Shown piece after piece: positions 37,389 to 47,349 of a DNA stretch of 64,000 nt. Position numbers and translations under genes: made by a program. Source of the DNA: Flavipsychrobacter stenotrophus (GTDB lineage Bacteria; Bacteroidota; Bacteroidia; Chitinophagales; Chitinophagaceae); assembly GCF_002954265.1 (NCBI RefSeq), contig NZ_PPSL01000003.1, positions 248,001 to 312,000 of the forward strand, given 5' to 3'. The first letter of the stretch is position 1. Every line of letters begins with the position of its first letter. The notes below the pieces were generated by a model. It made no database searches and had not been told where the DNA came from. It was given only the letters and a program-made list of their open reading frames with translations.

Positions 37389-40300
37389 ATGATTAAAAAA
37401 TACTCTGCGTTTATGAGCAAAAATTACCCATTCCTTCGGTTAAAGCATTTGACCAGGTCATTTGCTTTTGTGCTAGCGATGATATTTGTGATGAAAGGAA
37501 CAACCTCAAGGGCCGCCGCACCTGTTTTTGCTCGTCATGTCATAGATACGACCGTTTGCTCATCGGTGTCCTCTTTTAGCATTGACAATCTACTGCATTT
37601 CACAGATGCTGATGGCACAGATAACATAACTGTAGCTACCGGTCCGTTCCTTGTTTCAGGAGCAGGAGCAACGGGTTCAGTTTCTGCGACAACTACTGTG
37701 CCGTCTGGTACTGGTACGTTATCTCCCTCAGGAACTACATTTGGTGGTTATGGTGCGGGTGCATATGGTATAAGGTCATTCAAAATAATGATTGATGATG
37801 GTACCTCTACCGATACGGTTCGTATCAATGTTCACCTGGTACACTCAATGGTTCCAAGTATTACAGGAACATACAGTTCGGTGCATGTTGGAGAACAGAT
37901 ATCATTTACCGGTACTGATTTCACGAGCAGCTTTGATGCATATGGCGCTTATACTACTGCATGGACACTTTCTCCGGGTTCAAATGCAACTGTTAATGCC
38001 TCAGGTGTAGTAACAGGAACTTTCCCCGGAAATGAAACATTATCATATACAGTTTCTAATGGTGCCTGTGCTGACGGTGTTGCTACAACGCCGATTACCG
38101 TACTTACGAATGTTGCGCCAACATTGGGTAGCATTAGTGGCGTGTCTAGTTTGATACCTGGTAGGCCATTTGTGATCAACGGGTCTAACTTTAATACCAC
38201 AGCAGGTAACTATACTGTTTACTTTGGTGCAGTGAAGGCAGGTACGGTAACCGCAACAACTTCTACGCTTACTGTTAATGTGCCGAACGGTGCAACTAAT
38301 GCACCAATATATGTTTTGGATAATAATTCGAGACTTTCTTCTTTCATTATGCCGTCGCCAAAGCCGGTATTTGACAGCACTTCATTTATTAAAGCTACTT
38401 ACACAAATACTTACGCTCCTAACGTTCAATATAACATTTTCAATGCAAACACCGCTGGCGGTGGCGCATACTCGGTAGAATATGGTGATATTGACGGTGA
38501 TGGTAAGCCCGATCTTGTTGTTGTTTCAACCGGTTTGGATTCTGTACTTGTGTACAGAAATAATTCTATTTACGGAAGGGTAAACCAACTATCTTACGCG
38601 GCGCCTAAAACTTTCAAAACTTCTGCGGCACCAATAAGCTGCAGACTTGCGGATATGGACGGTGATGGTAAGCTGGATATTATTACAGCTGGTGCAGGTG
38701 CGGCACAGGTTTCTGTATTGAGAAATACATCTACATCTGGTAGCTTATCTTTCGCTACAAGGTTCGATCTGGCATGTGCAGGTATTTTGCCCGATGAAAT
38801 TGCTATCGCTGACTTTAACAGAGATGGCCGACCGGACATTGCTGCTATTATGACCGGTGTAAGAGATACCGCTACTGTGCGTGGCTTTACACCCAATGAT
38901 GATCAGAAACATGGTCGTTTGATCATGTTCAAAAATAATTATAATTATGCACCTACTGTAGATCTGGGTGTAACGTCATTTGATACCGCGGTTACTGTAT
39001 TTATGTATGATACTTTCTCTGCGCCTATCAGCCTGGCAGCAGGAGATATGAATGCAGATGGTGCAGCGGACATCGTAGTGTCTGACCACCATAAAAGGCA
39101 ATTGAATTTATTCAGAAATATTTCTATACCGGGTGGAGCAATATTATTTTCTGCACCTAATATGATATCAACAGCGGCGGGTAATCCAACAGGTACACGT
39201 GCTGCACACAACTCAAATGTAACTCCAGGCAACTCAACTGCACTTCCTAGCCCTGGCGACTATAATTATGCAGTCCGCTTGACAGGATATCCTGAGCAGG
39301 TGAAAATAGGCGATCTTGATAATGATGGTAAGGTAGACTTAGTTGTTGCAGTAACAGATTCGGATCTGTTAACATCTAACCAATATAACAAAATAGTAGT
39401 ATTTCATAATACAAGTTCTAGCTCTAATTTGACGTTTGATCCACAGGATACAAGTTTAAATACGAGTGCTACGTTGGGCACGGGTATCACACCGGTTGCA
39501 CTTACGCTTGCGGATATAAATGGAGATGGTAAATTGGATATTATTAACAGCAATGCTGCAAGTGGTTCTATTTCCATTCATAAAAACGCAGGCGGCGCAA
39601 CAACCTATTCTTTTGGCACACCAGTAGTTAAAGGTCTAGGTGGTGCAGTAGGACCAGTTTGCCCGGCTGTTGGCGATATAGATGGTAATAACATACCGGA
39701 TATCGCGGTGGTAAGCCGTGGTACAGCACCTAACTCAAGATTGACAATTCTTCGTTTATATCCACAGCCAGATACTTTTGCTATAGTAGCAGATAGTATT
39801 ATGTGTAATTTATCAACACAGTTCGTTCATACGCATCATGGTACTAATGACAGTACAATTACATTCTGGAGAGTAACCAACCATGGTCATATTACCCTGA
39901 GTGGAAATGCGGATACTTCAGTTACTGTCAACTCTGCTACCCCAGGTACAGATACAGTATCCTATTATATTGTTCAGCTTGCAGATACGAATGTGATCTC
40001 CAAAGCAATACGTGTAACAGTTGCAGGTACACCTCCGCACAGTACTATAACAGGTGCGAATTCCCTTTGTGCAGGCACTAATGATACTTTGAATTTGAGT
40101 GGTGTCGCAGGTGGAACATGGACAAGCCAATTCCCTGCAGTTGCTACAGTATCCGCAACTGGAGTTGTTCACGGCCTGTCAGCAGGTGTTGATACAATTA
40201 GGTATGTATTGATCACCGGTTGCGGTAATGACACTGCATATTTCCCAATTGCTGTAACAGGTTTATCATTTGCGCCACCAATTTCCGGCCTTACAAGAGT

Positions 40301-43300
40301 TTGTACAGGCGCATCTAATACTATCTCTTTAAGTGTATCTCCAACAGCACCGGCTGGTAATACTTACCGCTGGAGGTCTACCAACCCTGCTGTATCTTCA
40401 ATAGATGCAGTAACAGGAATTGTAACCGGTAACACGCCTGGACAGGATACTATGTTCTATGTGATCACTAACTCATGTAGCTCAGACAGTACATTCAAAT
40501 TAGATACAGTTTCTGCTAACCCTACTAATGGTAGCATTTCAGGTGCGTCACCAATGTGTATAGGCCAGACTGTTACCTTTACAGATGTCACCTCTACCGG
40601 TTCAACCAGCACTGCATGGAGTAGTTCTTCACCAGTTGCAACTGTAAATGCCGCTACAGGTGCGGTAACCGCAGTAAGTGCGGGTGCAGCTACCATCAGC
40701 TTTGCAATTAATGGTTGTCAGACCATATATGATACGCTCCATGTAGATGTGCAGCCTGCACAGACAGCAAGCCCGATCTCTGGTCCTCACAGGATCTGTA
40801 TTGGTAGCCCGTTGTCTTTGACAGCTGCGGCTCCGTCAACAGGTTCATTCGCATGGCATACTACTAACCCTGCTATCGCTACGGTTAATGGCTCAGGTAT
40901 GGTTACGGGTGTAACGAATGGCAATGTTGATATACATTATGTTATTACCAACGCGTGCGGATCTGACAGTACTTCATATACCGATACAATAGGTACAAAT
41001 CCTGTTTCAGGTGTCATTACCGGCTCTGTTGGTAGCAACATGTGTAACGGTACTGCTCAGACATTAACAAGCAGCACATCAAATATTTATTATTCTACGT
41101 GGACTACTTCAGCACCAACTGTGGTATCGGTTGCGCCATCTGGTTCTGTAACTGCAGTTGCCAACGCACTAAGTGCGGGTGTGAACACAACGATAACTGC
41201 AACATTGTATGGTTGTTCATTAACACCGCTTACCAACACGTTTACAATTAATGTTCAGGATCCTCAGGTTGCCTCACCGATCTCAGGTCCACACAGGATC
41301 TGTATTGGTAGTCCGTTGTCTTTGACAGCAGCAGCTCCTGCAACAGGGTCATTCACATGGCATACTACTAACCCTGCTATTGCTACTGTAACAGGTAGTG
41401 GTATGGTTACAGGTGTAGCGAATGGTAATGTTGATATTCATTACGTAGTTACCAATGCATGTGGATCTGACAGTACTTCATACACAGATACAATTGGTAC
41501 AACACCAAGTGCAGGCTCTATCTCCGGTAATACCAACATGTGTAATGGCACATCGCAGACATTGACAGATAGCAGAACCGGTATATATTATACTACATGG
41601 AGCAGTGCAGCCCCGGCGGTTGTTGCCATAAGCGGTACTACCGCTACTACTGCGGGTGTTAGTGCAATAGCTACAGGTGCGAATACAACAATTACGGCAA
41701 CCATGTATGGTTGCGCACAGACACCGATCACCGATCTGTTCACGATCAACGTAAATGCTGCACCGTCAGTAGGTACGATCACAGGTCCTACACGTCAGTG
41801 TATAGGTGCTGGTGCTTCTGTAACACTTACACACTCAGGTCCGATAAGCGGTATCTGGACAAGGTTCAGCGCAGCTACAACTAACTTAACCGGTGCGAAC
41901 CCTACTACGGTAAACGTGGTTGGTCTTGCCGCCGGTGTAGATACTATCTATTATACAGTATCTGCTGCGGGTTGCCCGGATAGTGTAGCTAAACATATAG
42001 ATACAGTTCAGGCTAACGTAGTTGTTGGTCCTATAACAGGCCCTGCAGGTGCAGGCTTTGATACCGTATGTATCGGTGGTACGCTTGTATTCAATGATAC
42101 ATCTACTATGGGTACATGGTCTAGTGTGAATACGTCGATAGCTACTGTTTTGCCTGCAACAGGTCCTGCAATCATCAATGGTGTTGCCGGTGGTACTACT
42201 ACTATCAGCTACACTGTGAATAGCGGTTGCGGTGCACCAATTGCATCTACAAGAGTAATTACCGTTAGAAATGCTGCGACAGCTGGTTTCATAACAGGTA
42301 ATACACCATTATGTACAGGTGTTCCATTTGGCTTTACAACATCAGGTGATGCCAATGGTACATGGTTCTCAACAAATACATCAGTGGCCAACGTTGATCC
42401 AACCGGTCTTGTAGTTGGTTCATTAGGTACTCCTGCTCCGGGTGCAAATCCGTCGGCACAAGCTACAATTAAGTATGCTGTAGCTAACGTATGTAATACG
42501 GATACAGCTTCATATGCAATAAATATCAGGGTAACACCAAATGCCTCAGCTATCACTACTACCGGTGGTGGTAACCCTGCAGGTTTGGATTCACTTTGTA
42601 TAACTTCTACCCTGCAGCAGACAGCGACTCCAAATGTTACTTCAGCTCCTGCTGCCGGTTTGACAATAGTATGGTCTTTCTCAAATGCTAATGCAACTAT
42701 CACAGGTACCGGTGCTGTTCCAACAACAATAACAGGTGCTGCTGCGGGATTGGATACACTTACTTTCAGAGTATCTAACAGCTGCGGATTTGATACAGCG
42801 AGAAGAGTAATAAAAATAAAGGCTCCATTGCCTGCAGGTACAATTGTTGCACCTAGCACAGTTTGTTACCCTTCGCCTGATTTCCAGATGTATGATACAT
42901 TGGCCAATGGTGATACAACCTATAACGGTACATGGTCTGTACTTACCGGTGGAACGTCAATCTTTACTACACCAACAGGTATGGCAACGGCTTTCCCGGA
43001 TTTCACATCCACTACCATTATTTTTACAGTACCAAGTTTCTGCGGATCTGTTCAGGCAACTAAGGTAATAACAGTAGTGCCTGGCCCGGCGGCCGGTGTT
43101 ACTACCGGTAATCCTGCGCTTTGTGTGGGTACAACCGATACACTGTCAAATACTAACTTCCCATTTGGTGATTATTGGACAACGAGCGATGTGACTATCG
43201 CAACTGTTGATGCATCGGGTGTGGTTACAGGTAATGCAGCCGGTTCTGTTGATATCTATTATGTAGATACAAGTGCGTGTGGTTCTGATACTGCTTCATT

Positions 43301-44882
43301 CACAGTAAACGTGGGTGGCTTGTCTCCAACAGGTTATATCTACGGACAAGATACTTCATGTATACCGGGTACTGCACAGCTGTATGATACAGTTGCTGCG
43401 GCAGCAGGTGGTGTATGGTCTATAGTTTCTGGTAGCACTGTTGCAAGTATCAATCCCGCTACAGGTTTGGTAACAGCGTTAGGTTCTGGTGCGGCTGTAA
43501 TAGCCTACACTACAACCAATGGTTGCGGACCAAATGATACAACATTCACATTCAGGGTATTTGATGCGCCTCACCTGGTGAGTCCGTTGACGGCTACTAC
43601 CTGTGATAGTGTTGTGTTTACATATCCGGCGGTCCCAGATTCACTCGGTTCAACATTTGCATGGACAAGGGATACAATAACCGGTCTTGCAAATATTGCG
43701 AATGCAGGTGTTGGCAGTTCTACAGAGTATCTTGATGATACAGTTAATACTATTGTTACTACGTCATATGTTTACACATCAACATTGCACGGATGTAGCG
43801 CTAATGATACAGTGAAGGTTTCTGTTACGCCTACACCACACCTCATCAGCCCATTGTTTGATACGGTTTGTAGCGGTGCTCCATTTACTTACATCGATAT
43901 AGAGTCTACTACACCTGCAAATGCGACCTGGATTCGCCCTGTAGCTGTAAATATTTCTAATCCGACTAATAACGGTGTACACAGCATCAATGAAACGCTG
44001 ATCTATACCGGTCCGGCAACAGCAGGTGGAACTGTATTGTATAACTACACTATTGGTTATCCTGGTTGTCCTACCCACGTAGAAACGGTGACAGTGTCAG
44101 TTAACCCTACACCTGCTGTGCCTTTGATCACAACACACTCACCTTCTGAAGTATGTTCTATGACAATGGATCAGAACTTTGGTTCTGCAACTCCTCCACC
44201 AGCCGGTGTTAATTACACATGGTTTGCTACAGGAGCACAGGTTTGGGCTACAGGCAGCACACGTCAGTACTCATTGGTTAACTTTACCGCTCCGGGTAGT
44301 GCGGTTGTTTACTTACTTGCAACTATCCCTGGTCTGAATTGCCCTGCAAAGGATTCGTTCCCTGTGAACGTAACCACTGCGGTGTCTGATAAGCCGGAAG
44401 TGATCTATTTCAATGGCGACTTCGTTTGTCTGTCATATGATCAGGATACATACCAGTGGGGTTATGACAACAGGTCTACATTGGATTCTGAACTGTTTGC
44501 AGGTGAAACTAACCAGAACTACAGAGAAGAAACACCAGACTTTACCGGTAAATACTACTTCGTAATTACTACACATAACGGTTGTATGCAGAAGACTTAC
44601 TACAATGCACCAACAGGTGTTACCAATGTAACCGGTAGCATGGGTGTGATGAAAGTATTCCCTAATCCTGCGGATCAATTCGTAAATGTGGAAATAAATA
44701 ATACACCAGGTGGTAAATACAAAGTAGAAGTTGTAAATTTGCTGGGTCAAACGCTGAATGCACAAGACCTTGTTAACAACAAAACAACAATTGGTGTAGC
44801 AGATCTGGCTTCAGGAGTATACTTTATCAATTGCTACCACGATGGTGTGAAGTTTGCTTCAGCGAAATTTGTTAAGAACTAA
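37389..44882 (+). CDS. Giant T9SS-secreted FG-GAP/Ig-like repeat protein (2497 residues)
   Basis: The signal segment (about 24-44) follows a basic N-region. A cadherin-like opening is followed by an IPT/TIG domain (about 238-325: PTLGSISGVSSLIPGRPFVINGSNFN). Residues about 360-790 hold seven FG-GAP/VCBS blades with calcium-binding D-x-D/N-x-D-G loops: DIDGDGKPD, DMDGDGKLD, DFNRDGRPD, DMNADGAAD, DLDNDGKVD, DINGDGKLD and DIDGNNIPD. They should form one integrin-alpha-like propeller. About fifteen BIG2/Ig-like repeats of 75-90 residues follow, two of which are near-identical tandem copies. The type A sorting domain (about 2417-2497) has VFPNPADQF, NLLGQ and GVYFINCY. It is probably a long surface stalk with a binding head. 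An outer-membrane barrel gene follows after 30 bp, probably in one operon. Confidence 0.93.
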   Translation: MIKKYSAFMSKNYPFLRLKHLTRSFAFVLAMIFVMKGTTSRAAAPVFARHVIDTTVCSSVSSFSIDNLLHFTDADGTDNITVATGPFLVSGAGATGSVSATTTVPSGTGTLSPSGTTFGGYGAGAYGIRSFKIMIDDGTSTDTVRINVHLVHSMVPSITGTYSSVHVGEQISFTGTDFTSSFDAYGAYTTAWTLSPGSNATVNASGVVTGTFPGNETLSYTVSNGACADGVATTPITVLTNVAPTLGSISGVSSLIPGRPFVINGSNFNTTAGNYTVYFGAVKAGTVTATTSTLTVNVPNGATNAPIYVLDNNSRLSSFIMPSPKPVFDSTSFIKATYTNTYAPNVQYNIFNANTAGGGAYSVEYGDIDGDGKPDLVVVSTGLDSVLVYRNNSIYGRVNQLSYAAPKTFKTSAAPISCRLADMDGDGKLDIITAGAGAAQVSVLRNTSTSGSLSFATRFDLACAGILPDEIAIADFNRDGRPDIAAIMTGVRDTATVRGFTPNDDQKHGRLIMFKNNYNYAPTVDLGVTSFDTAVTVFMYDTFSAPISLAAGDMNADGAADIVVSDHHKRQLNLFRNISIPGGAILFSAPNMISTAAGNPTGTRAAHNSNVTPGNSTALPSPGDYNYAVRLTGYPEQVKIGDLDNDGKVDLVVAVTDSDLLTSNQYNKIVVFHNTSSSSNLTFDPQDTSLNTSATLGTGITPVALTLADINGDGKLDIINSNAASGSISIHKNAGGATTYSFGTPVVKGLGGAVGPVCPAVGDIDGNNIPDIAVVSRGTAPNSRLTILRLYPQPDTFAIVADSIMCNLSTQFVHTHHGTNDSTITFWRVTNHGHITLSGNADTSVTVNSATPGTDTVSYYIVQLADTNVISKAIRVTVAGTPPHSTITGANSLCAGTNDTLNLSGVAGGTWTSQFPAVATVSATGVVHGLSAGVDTIRYVLITGCGNDTAYFPIAVTGLSFAPPISGLTRVCTGASNTISLSVSPTAPAGNTYRWRSTNPAVSSIDAVTGIVTGNTPGQDTMFYVITNSCSSDSTFKLDTVSANPTNGSISGASPMCIGQTVTFTDVTSTGSTSTAWSSSSPVATVNAATGAVTAVSAGAATISFAINGCQTIYDTLHVDVQPAQTASPISGPHRICIGSPLSLTAAAPSTGSFAWHTTNPAIATVNGSGMVTGVTNGNVDIHYVITNACGSDSTSYTDTIGTNPVSGVITGSVGSNMCNGTAQTLTSSTSNIYYSTWTTSAPTVVSVAPSGSVTAVANALSAGVNTTITATLYGCSLTPLTNTFTINVQDPQVASPISGPHRICIGSPLSLTAAAPATGSFTWHTTNPAIATVTGSGMVTGVANGNVDIHYVVTNACGSDSTSYTDTIGTTPSAGSISGNTNMCNGTSQTLTDSRTGIYYTTWSSAAPAVVAISGTTATTAGVSAIATGANTTITATMYGCAQTPITDLFTINVNAAPSVGTITGPTRQCIGAGASVTLTHSGPISGIWTRFSAATTNLTGANPTTVNVVGLAAGVDTIYYTVSAAGCPDSVAKHIDTVQANVVVGPITGPAGAGFDTVCIGGTLVFNDTSTMGTWSSVNTSIATVLPATGPAIINGVAGGTTTISYTVNSGCGAPIASTRVITVRNAATAGFITGNTPLCTGVPFGFTTSGDANGTWFSTNTSVANVDPTGLVVGSLGTPAPGANPSAQATIKYAVANVCNTDTASYAINIRVTPNASAITTTGGGNPAGLDSLCITSTLQQTATPNVTSAPAAGLTIVWSFSNANATITGTGAVPTTITGAAAGLDTLTFRVSNSCGFDTARRVIKIKAPLPAGTIVAPSTVCYPSPDFQMYDTLANGDTTYNGTWSVLTGGTSIFTTPTGMATAFPDFTSTTIIFTVPSFCGSVQATKVITVVPGPAAGVTTGNPALCVGTTDTLSNTNFPFGDYWTTSDVTIATVDASGVVTGNAAGSVDIYYVDTSACGSDTASFTVNVGGLSPTGYIYGQDTSCIPGTAQLYDTVAAAAGGVWSIVSGSTVASINPATGLVTALGSGAAVIAYTTTNGCGPNDTTFTFRVFDAPHLVSPLTATTCDSVVFTYPAVPDSLGSTFAWTRDTITGLANIANAGVGSSTEYLDDTVNTIVTTSYVYTSTLHGCSANDTVKVSVTPTPHLISPLFDTVCSGAPFTYIDIESTTPANATWIRPVAVNISNPTNNGVHSINETLIYTGPATAGGTVLYNYTIGYPGCPTHVETVTVSVNPTPAVPLITTHSPSEVCSMTMDQNFGSATPPPAGVNYTWFATGAQVWATGSTRQYSLVNFTAPGSAVVYLLATIPGLNCPAKDSFPVNVTTAVSDKPEVIYFNGDFVCLSYDQDTYQWGYDNRSTLDSELFAGETNQNYREETPDFTGKYYFVITTHNGCMQKTYYNAPTGVTNVTGSMGVMKVFPNPADQFVNVEINNTPGGKYKVEVVNLLGQTLNAQDLVNNKTTIGVADLASGVYFINCYHDGVKFASAKFVKN
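40773..41763 (+). repeat. Tandem 504-bp duplication inside the giant T9SS gene
   Basis: Unit 1 is 40773-41276 and unit 2 is 41277-41763. Both encode a pair of Ig-like domains starting PISGPHRICIGSPLSLTAA. The first 240 bases are nearly identical, with mostly third-position differences; the second halves have diverged. The offset is exactly 504 bases (168 codons), so the frame is kept. Confidence 0.85.
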
Positions 44883-44912
44883 AAAATAAACTCAGCCTTT
44901 TAAAGCTATATT

Positions 44913-45968
44913 TTGATGAAAAAGTTAATTCTTCTGTTTGTTGCGGCTGGCGCGGGTTTCACAGCAATGGCACAGGTACGTGGCGGAGATAATTTCTACG
45001 CTGCCAAGTGTGTTGTAGATCTGAATTTCCCTGTAGGTGTACTCATGCAGTCTCCTACCAACTCCATGGATGCTAATTTCCTGAATGCAATAAATACCAA
45101 TTTTGGTAAGGTTAAAATGAGCACAGGTACATCGTATGGTGTTGATGCAAATTTTGGCTACTTTGTTGGACATAGGCGCAGGTTTGGTATTGGTGCAGGT
45201 ATTATGTACCAGTCTCAGTCATCAAATGCGACTATAGATAATTATCATGTTGAATATCAGGCGACTGATAGCAAGGATAACATCTACAGGCAGTTGGTAA
45301 CGGCAACTCATCCAATAAAGGAAGAATTGACGATCACTAACATCAATATACCGGTTGTCCTTAAGTTCAAGCAAAGATTGAATACTCGTATTGGTATTTC
45401 GGTTGACGCAGGCATTTTGTACAATGTGCAGATTCAGAACAAGTGGAAAACAGATGCTGAGTTTAATTACGAAGCTATCTATCAGTTCTCTCGTAACGCA
45501 GCCGGACAGACTGTTACAGTTTATGATAACGCATCTGTACCTAATGTAAACGACTGGTTGATCACTAAGGATCAGTATACTAAGCACAACAGCATAGGCA
45601 CTATTCCGGGTGTATTTGATAGTCTTCGTGCACGTGGTTACAACGTTGCTTTGGGTGTTAAGCCAACTAATAAATCTGGTACAGTTAATTATACTACCGG
45701 TTCTATTGGTTTCATACTGCGTCCTACAGTTAATGTGCGTATGACTAACCGTATTCACCTGAACCTCGGTGCATATGCTACATACCAGACATTCAAGAAT
45801 ACTACTGCAAGTAACTATCGCCTGGTAGATAACATGGGCACTACTTACAGTTCTATGTTGAACACTGTTTCTTCAACTGATAACATGTCTTTCGGTCTTA
45901 ATCTTGGCGTACGCTACTTCCTGGGTACACCAAAAGATGCACAGTTCGACGGTAAGTTTGATAACTAA
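44913..45968 (+). CDS. Outer-membrane beta-barrel protein encoded with the giant T9SS protein
   Basis: 351 residues (two ATG codons at the start, 44913 and 44916). A signal peptide ends TAMAQ. The mature part has long alternating strands with GIGAGIMYQ, NINIPVVLKFKQRLNTRIGISVDAGILYN and a terminal FGLNLGVRYFLG, typical of OmpW/OMP_b-brl-like porin-family barrels. There is no OmpA domain. The start lies 30 bases after the giant gene's stop with no terminator between, and a strong terminator follows. It may anchor or assist the giant protein in the outer membrane; similar pairs accompany large T9SS adhesins (inference). Confidence 0.85.
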   Translation: MMKKLILLFVAAGAGFTAMAQVRGGDNFYAAKCVVDLNFPVGVLMQSPTNSMDANFLNAINTNFGKVKMSTGTSYGVDANFGYFVGHRRRFGIGAGIMYQSQSSNATIDNYHVEYQATDSKDNIYRQLVTATHPIKEELTITNINIPVVLKFKQRLNTRIGISVDAGILYNVQIQNKWKTDAEFNYEAIYQFSRNAAGQTVTVYDNASVPNVNDWLITKDQYTKHNSIGTIPGVFDSLRARGYNVALGVKPTNKSGTVNYTTGSIGFILRPTVNVRMTNRIHLNLGAYATYQTFKNTTASNYRLVDNMGTTYSSMLNTVSSTDNMSFGLNLGVRYFLGTPKDAQFDGKFDN

Positions 45969-45989
45969 TCATTAGTTACATATAATTGA

Positions 45990-46018
45990 GAGGCTACCCA
46001 TGGGTAGCCTCTTTTATT
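45990..46018 (+). terminator. Rho-independent terminator of the giant T9SS-barrel operon
   Basis: A 22-base perfect palindrome, GAGGCTACCCA / TGGGTAGCCTC, followed by TTTTATTTG. Confidence 0.93.
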
Positions 46019-46083
46019 TGTAGTAGCCTCGGGGAATCCGGTCTGTTGGGATATATAATTGAGTGTAGGGATGTTTAATTTTC

Positions 46084-46112
46084 TTTGGTAAGCTATTAAA
46101 AGTTTATTTTTG
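46084..46112 (+). promoter_or_regulatory. Promoter of the GT4 gene (-33 TTTG, -7 TATTTTTG)
   Basis: TTTG at 46084-46087 and TATTTTTG at 46105-46112 are separated by 17 bases. The box ends 10 bases before ATG 46123. Confidence 0.6.
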
Positions 46113-46122
46113 CCACATTGGT

Positions 46123-47253
46123 ATGCGAATAGGTGTAAATACAAGGTTATTATTAAAGGGTAAGCTCGAGGGAATTGGCTGGTTTACGTTCCAGACATTA
46201 CAGAAGATCGTGTTGGGTCATCCGGAACATGAATTTGTTTTCTTCTTTGACCGAGAGTACGATCAATCTTTCATTTTTGCATCTAATGTTACTCCTGTTG
46301 TAGTACATCCGCAGGCCAGGCATCCTATCTTATTTTATCTTTGGTTCGAGTGGAGCATCCCGATGATGCTGAGGAAACATAAGATCGATCTTTTTCTTTC
46401 ACCTGATAGTTACTTGTCATTAAGTACTAAGGTACCAACGTGCCTGGTAATACATGATCTGGCGTTTGAACATTATCCGGAACACTATGTGCTGAGCCAT
46501 AGGTTGTACTGGACGCACTATTCTCCATTGTTTGCAAAGAAGGCTAAGCGAATTGCCACGGTTTCTGCATTTTCTAAGGATGATATAAGCAAGCGATACG
46601 GCATAAGCAAGGATAATATAGACGTGGTGTATAACGGGGCTCATGATGAATACCGGCCATTGACCTTTGAAGAGAAGACAGCCGTAAAGGCTCAATATGC
46701 CGATGGGTGTGAGTATTTTGTTTTTGCAGGCGCCATTCATCCGCGCAAGAATATAGTCAATCTGCTTAAGGCATTTGTAATGTTTAAGAAGCACCAGCGT
46801 ACTAATATGAAGCTGGTGATCGTGGGCCGGCCGGCGTGGAAGTATGATGAAGTTGAGGAGTTGAAGAATACCATGCCCTATAAGGAAGACGTGAAGTGGG
46901 TAGGGTATATGAATATTGATGAGCTGTCGAGGGTTATGGGTGGTGCCTATGCACTGGTATATGCGTCTTTGTTCGAAGGATTTGGCATTCCTATATTGGA
47001 GGCCATGCAATGCGATGTGCCCGGCATAGTGAGCAATACTTCTTCAATGCCGGAAGTAGCGGGTGATGCGGCACTATTGGTCGATCCTACAGATCCTGCA
47101 GACATAGCTGAAAAGATGCACATACTGTATAAGGATGAGGCACTCAGAGCTAAATTGATAGCTAACGCGAGAGTGCAAGTGCAGAAATTCAGCTGGGAAG
47201 CCTCGGCGGACAAGTTATGGAAATGTATGATGAAATGTGTAGATAAGCAATAA
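46123..47253 (+). CDS. Glycosyltransferase family 4 (GT-B fold)
   Basis: 376 residues. The N-terminus RIGVNTRLLLKGKLEGIGWFT has the G-x-G donor/acceptor loop. VSAFSKDDISKRYGI, then VYNGAHDEY, are standard GT4 blocks. GAIHPRKNIVNLLKAF begins the second Rossmann half. FEGFGIPILEAMQCDVPGIVSN is the EX7E motif region that binds the nucleotide sugar, followed by GDAALLVDPTDP. It transfers a hexose from a nucleotide or lipid donor to a growing surface glycan; the exact sugar is unknown. Own promoter and terminator, so monocistronic. Confidence 0.93.
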   Translation: MRIGVNTRLLLKGKLEGIGWFTFQTLQKIVLGHPEHEFVFFFDREYDQSFIFASNVTPVVVHPQARHPILFYLWFEWSIPMMLRKHKIDLFLSPDSYLSLSTKVPTCLVIHDLAFEHYPEHYVLSHRLYWTHYSPLFAKKAKRIATVSAFSKDDISKRYGISKDNIDVVYNGAHDEYRPLTFEEKTAVKAQYADGCEYFVFAGAIHPRKNIVNLLKAFVMFKKHQRTNMKLVIVGRPAWKYDEVEELKNTMPYKEDVKWVGYMNIDELSRVMGGAYALVYASLFEGFGIPILEAMQCDVPGIVSNTSSMPEVAGDAALLVDPTDPADIAEKMHILYKDEALRAKLIANARVQVQKFSWEASADKLWKCMMKCVDKQ

Positions 47254-47292
47254 GTGCATTGCGGGTGTCTATGGTCGCTCGATAATAGTAAT

Positions 47293-47328
47293 AGAAAAGC
47301 CGGAAGAACTTTCTTCCGGCTTTTCTAT
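47293..47328. terminator. Bidirectional terminator between convergent genes
   Basis: AGAAAAGCCGGAAGAA / TTCTTCCGGCTTTTCT, a 16-bp stem with a 2-base loop whose own ends give A-runs and T-runs on both strands. It serves the GT4 gene (stop 47253) and the lectin gene (stop 47350). Confidence 0.93.
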
Positions 47329-47349
47329 TATCAGATCTTCAGGTGAGTA

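Noticed and set aside
40773-41763. The regular repeat as a CRISPR-like array
   Set aside because: The units are 504 bases, in frame and protein-coding, with no short repeat-spacer pattern. No CRISPR array or cas gene is present in the window.
42209-42859. A 216-codon antisense frame inside the giant T9SS gene
   Set aside because: It mirrors the Thr/Ala/Gly-rich repeats of the sense strand. The sense gene is certain, and long antisense frames are expected from such codon usage.
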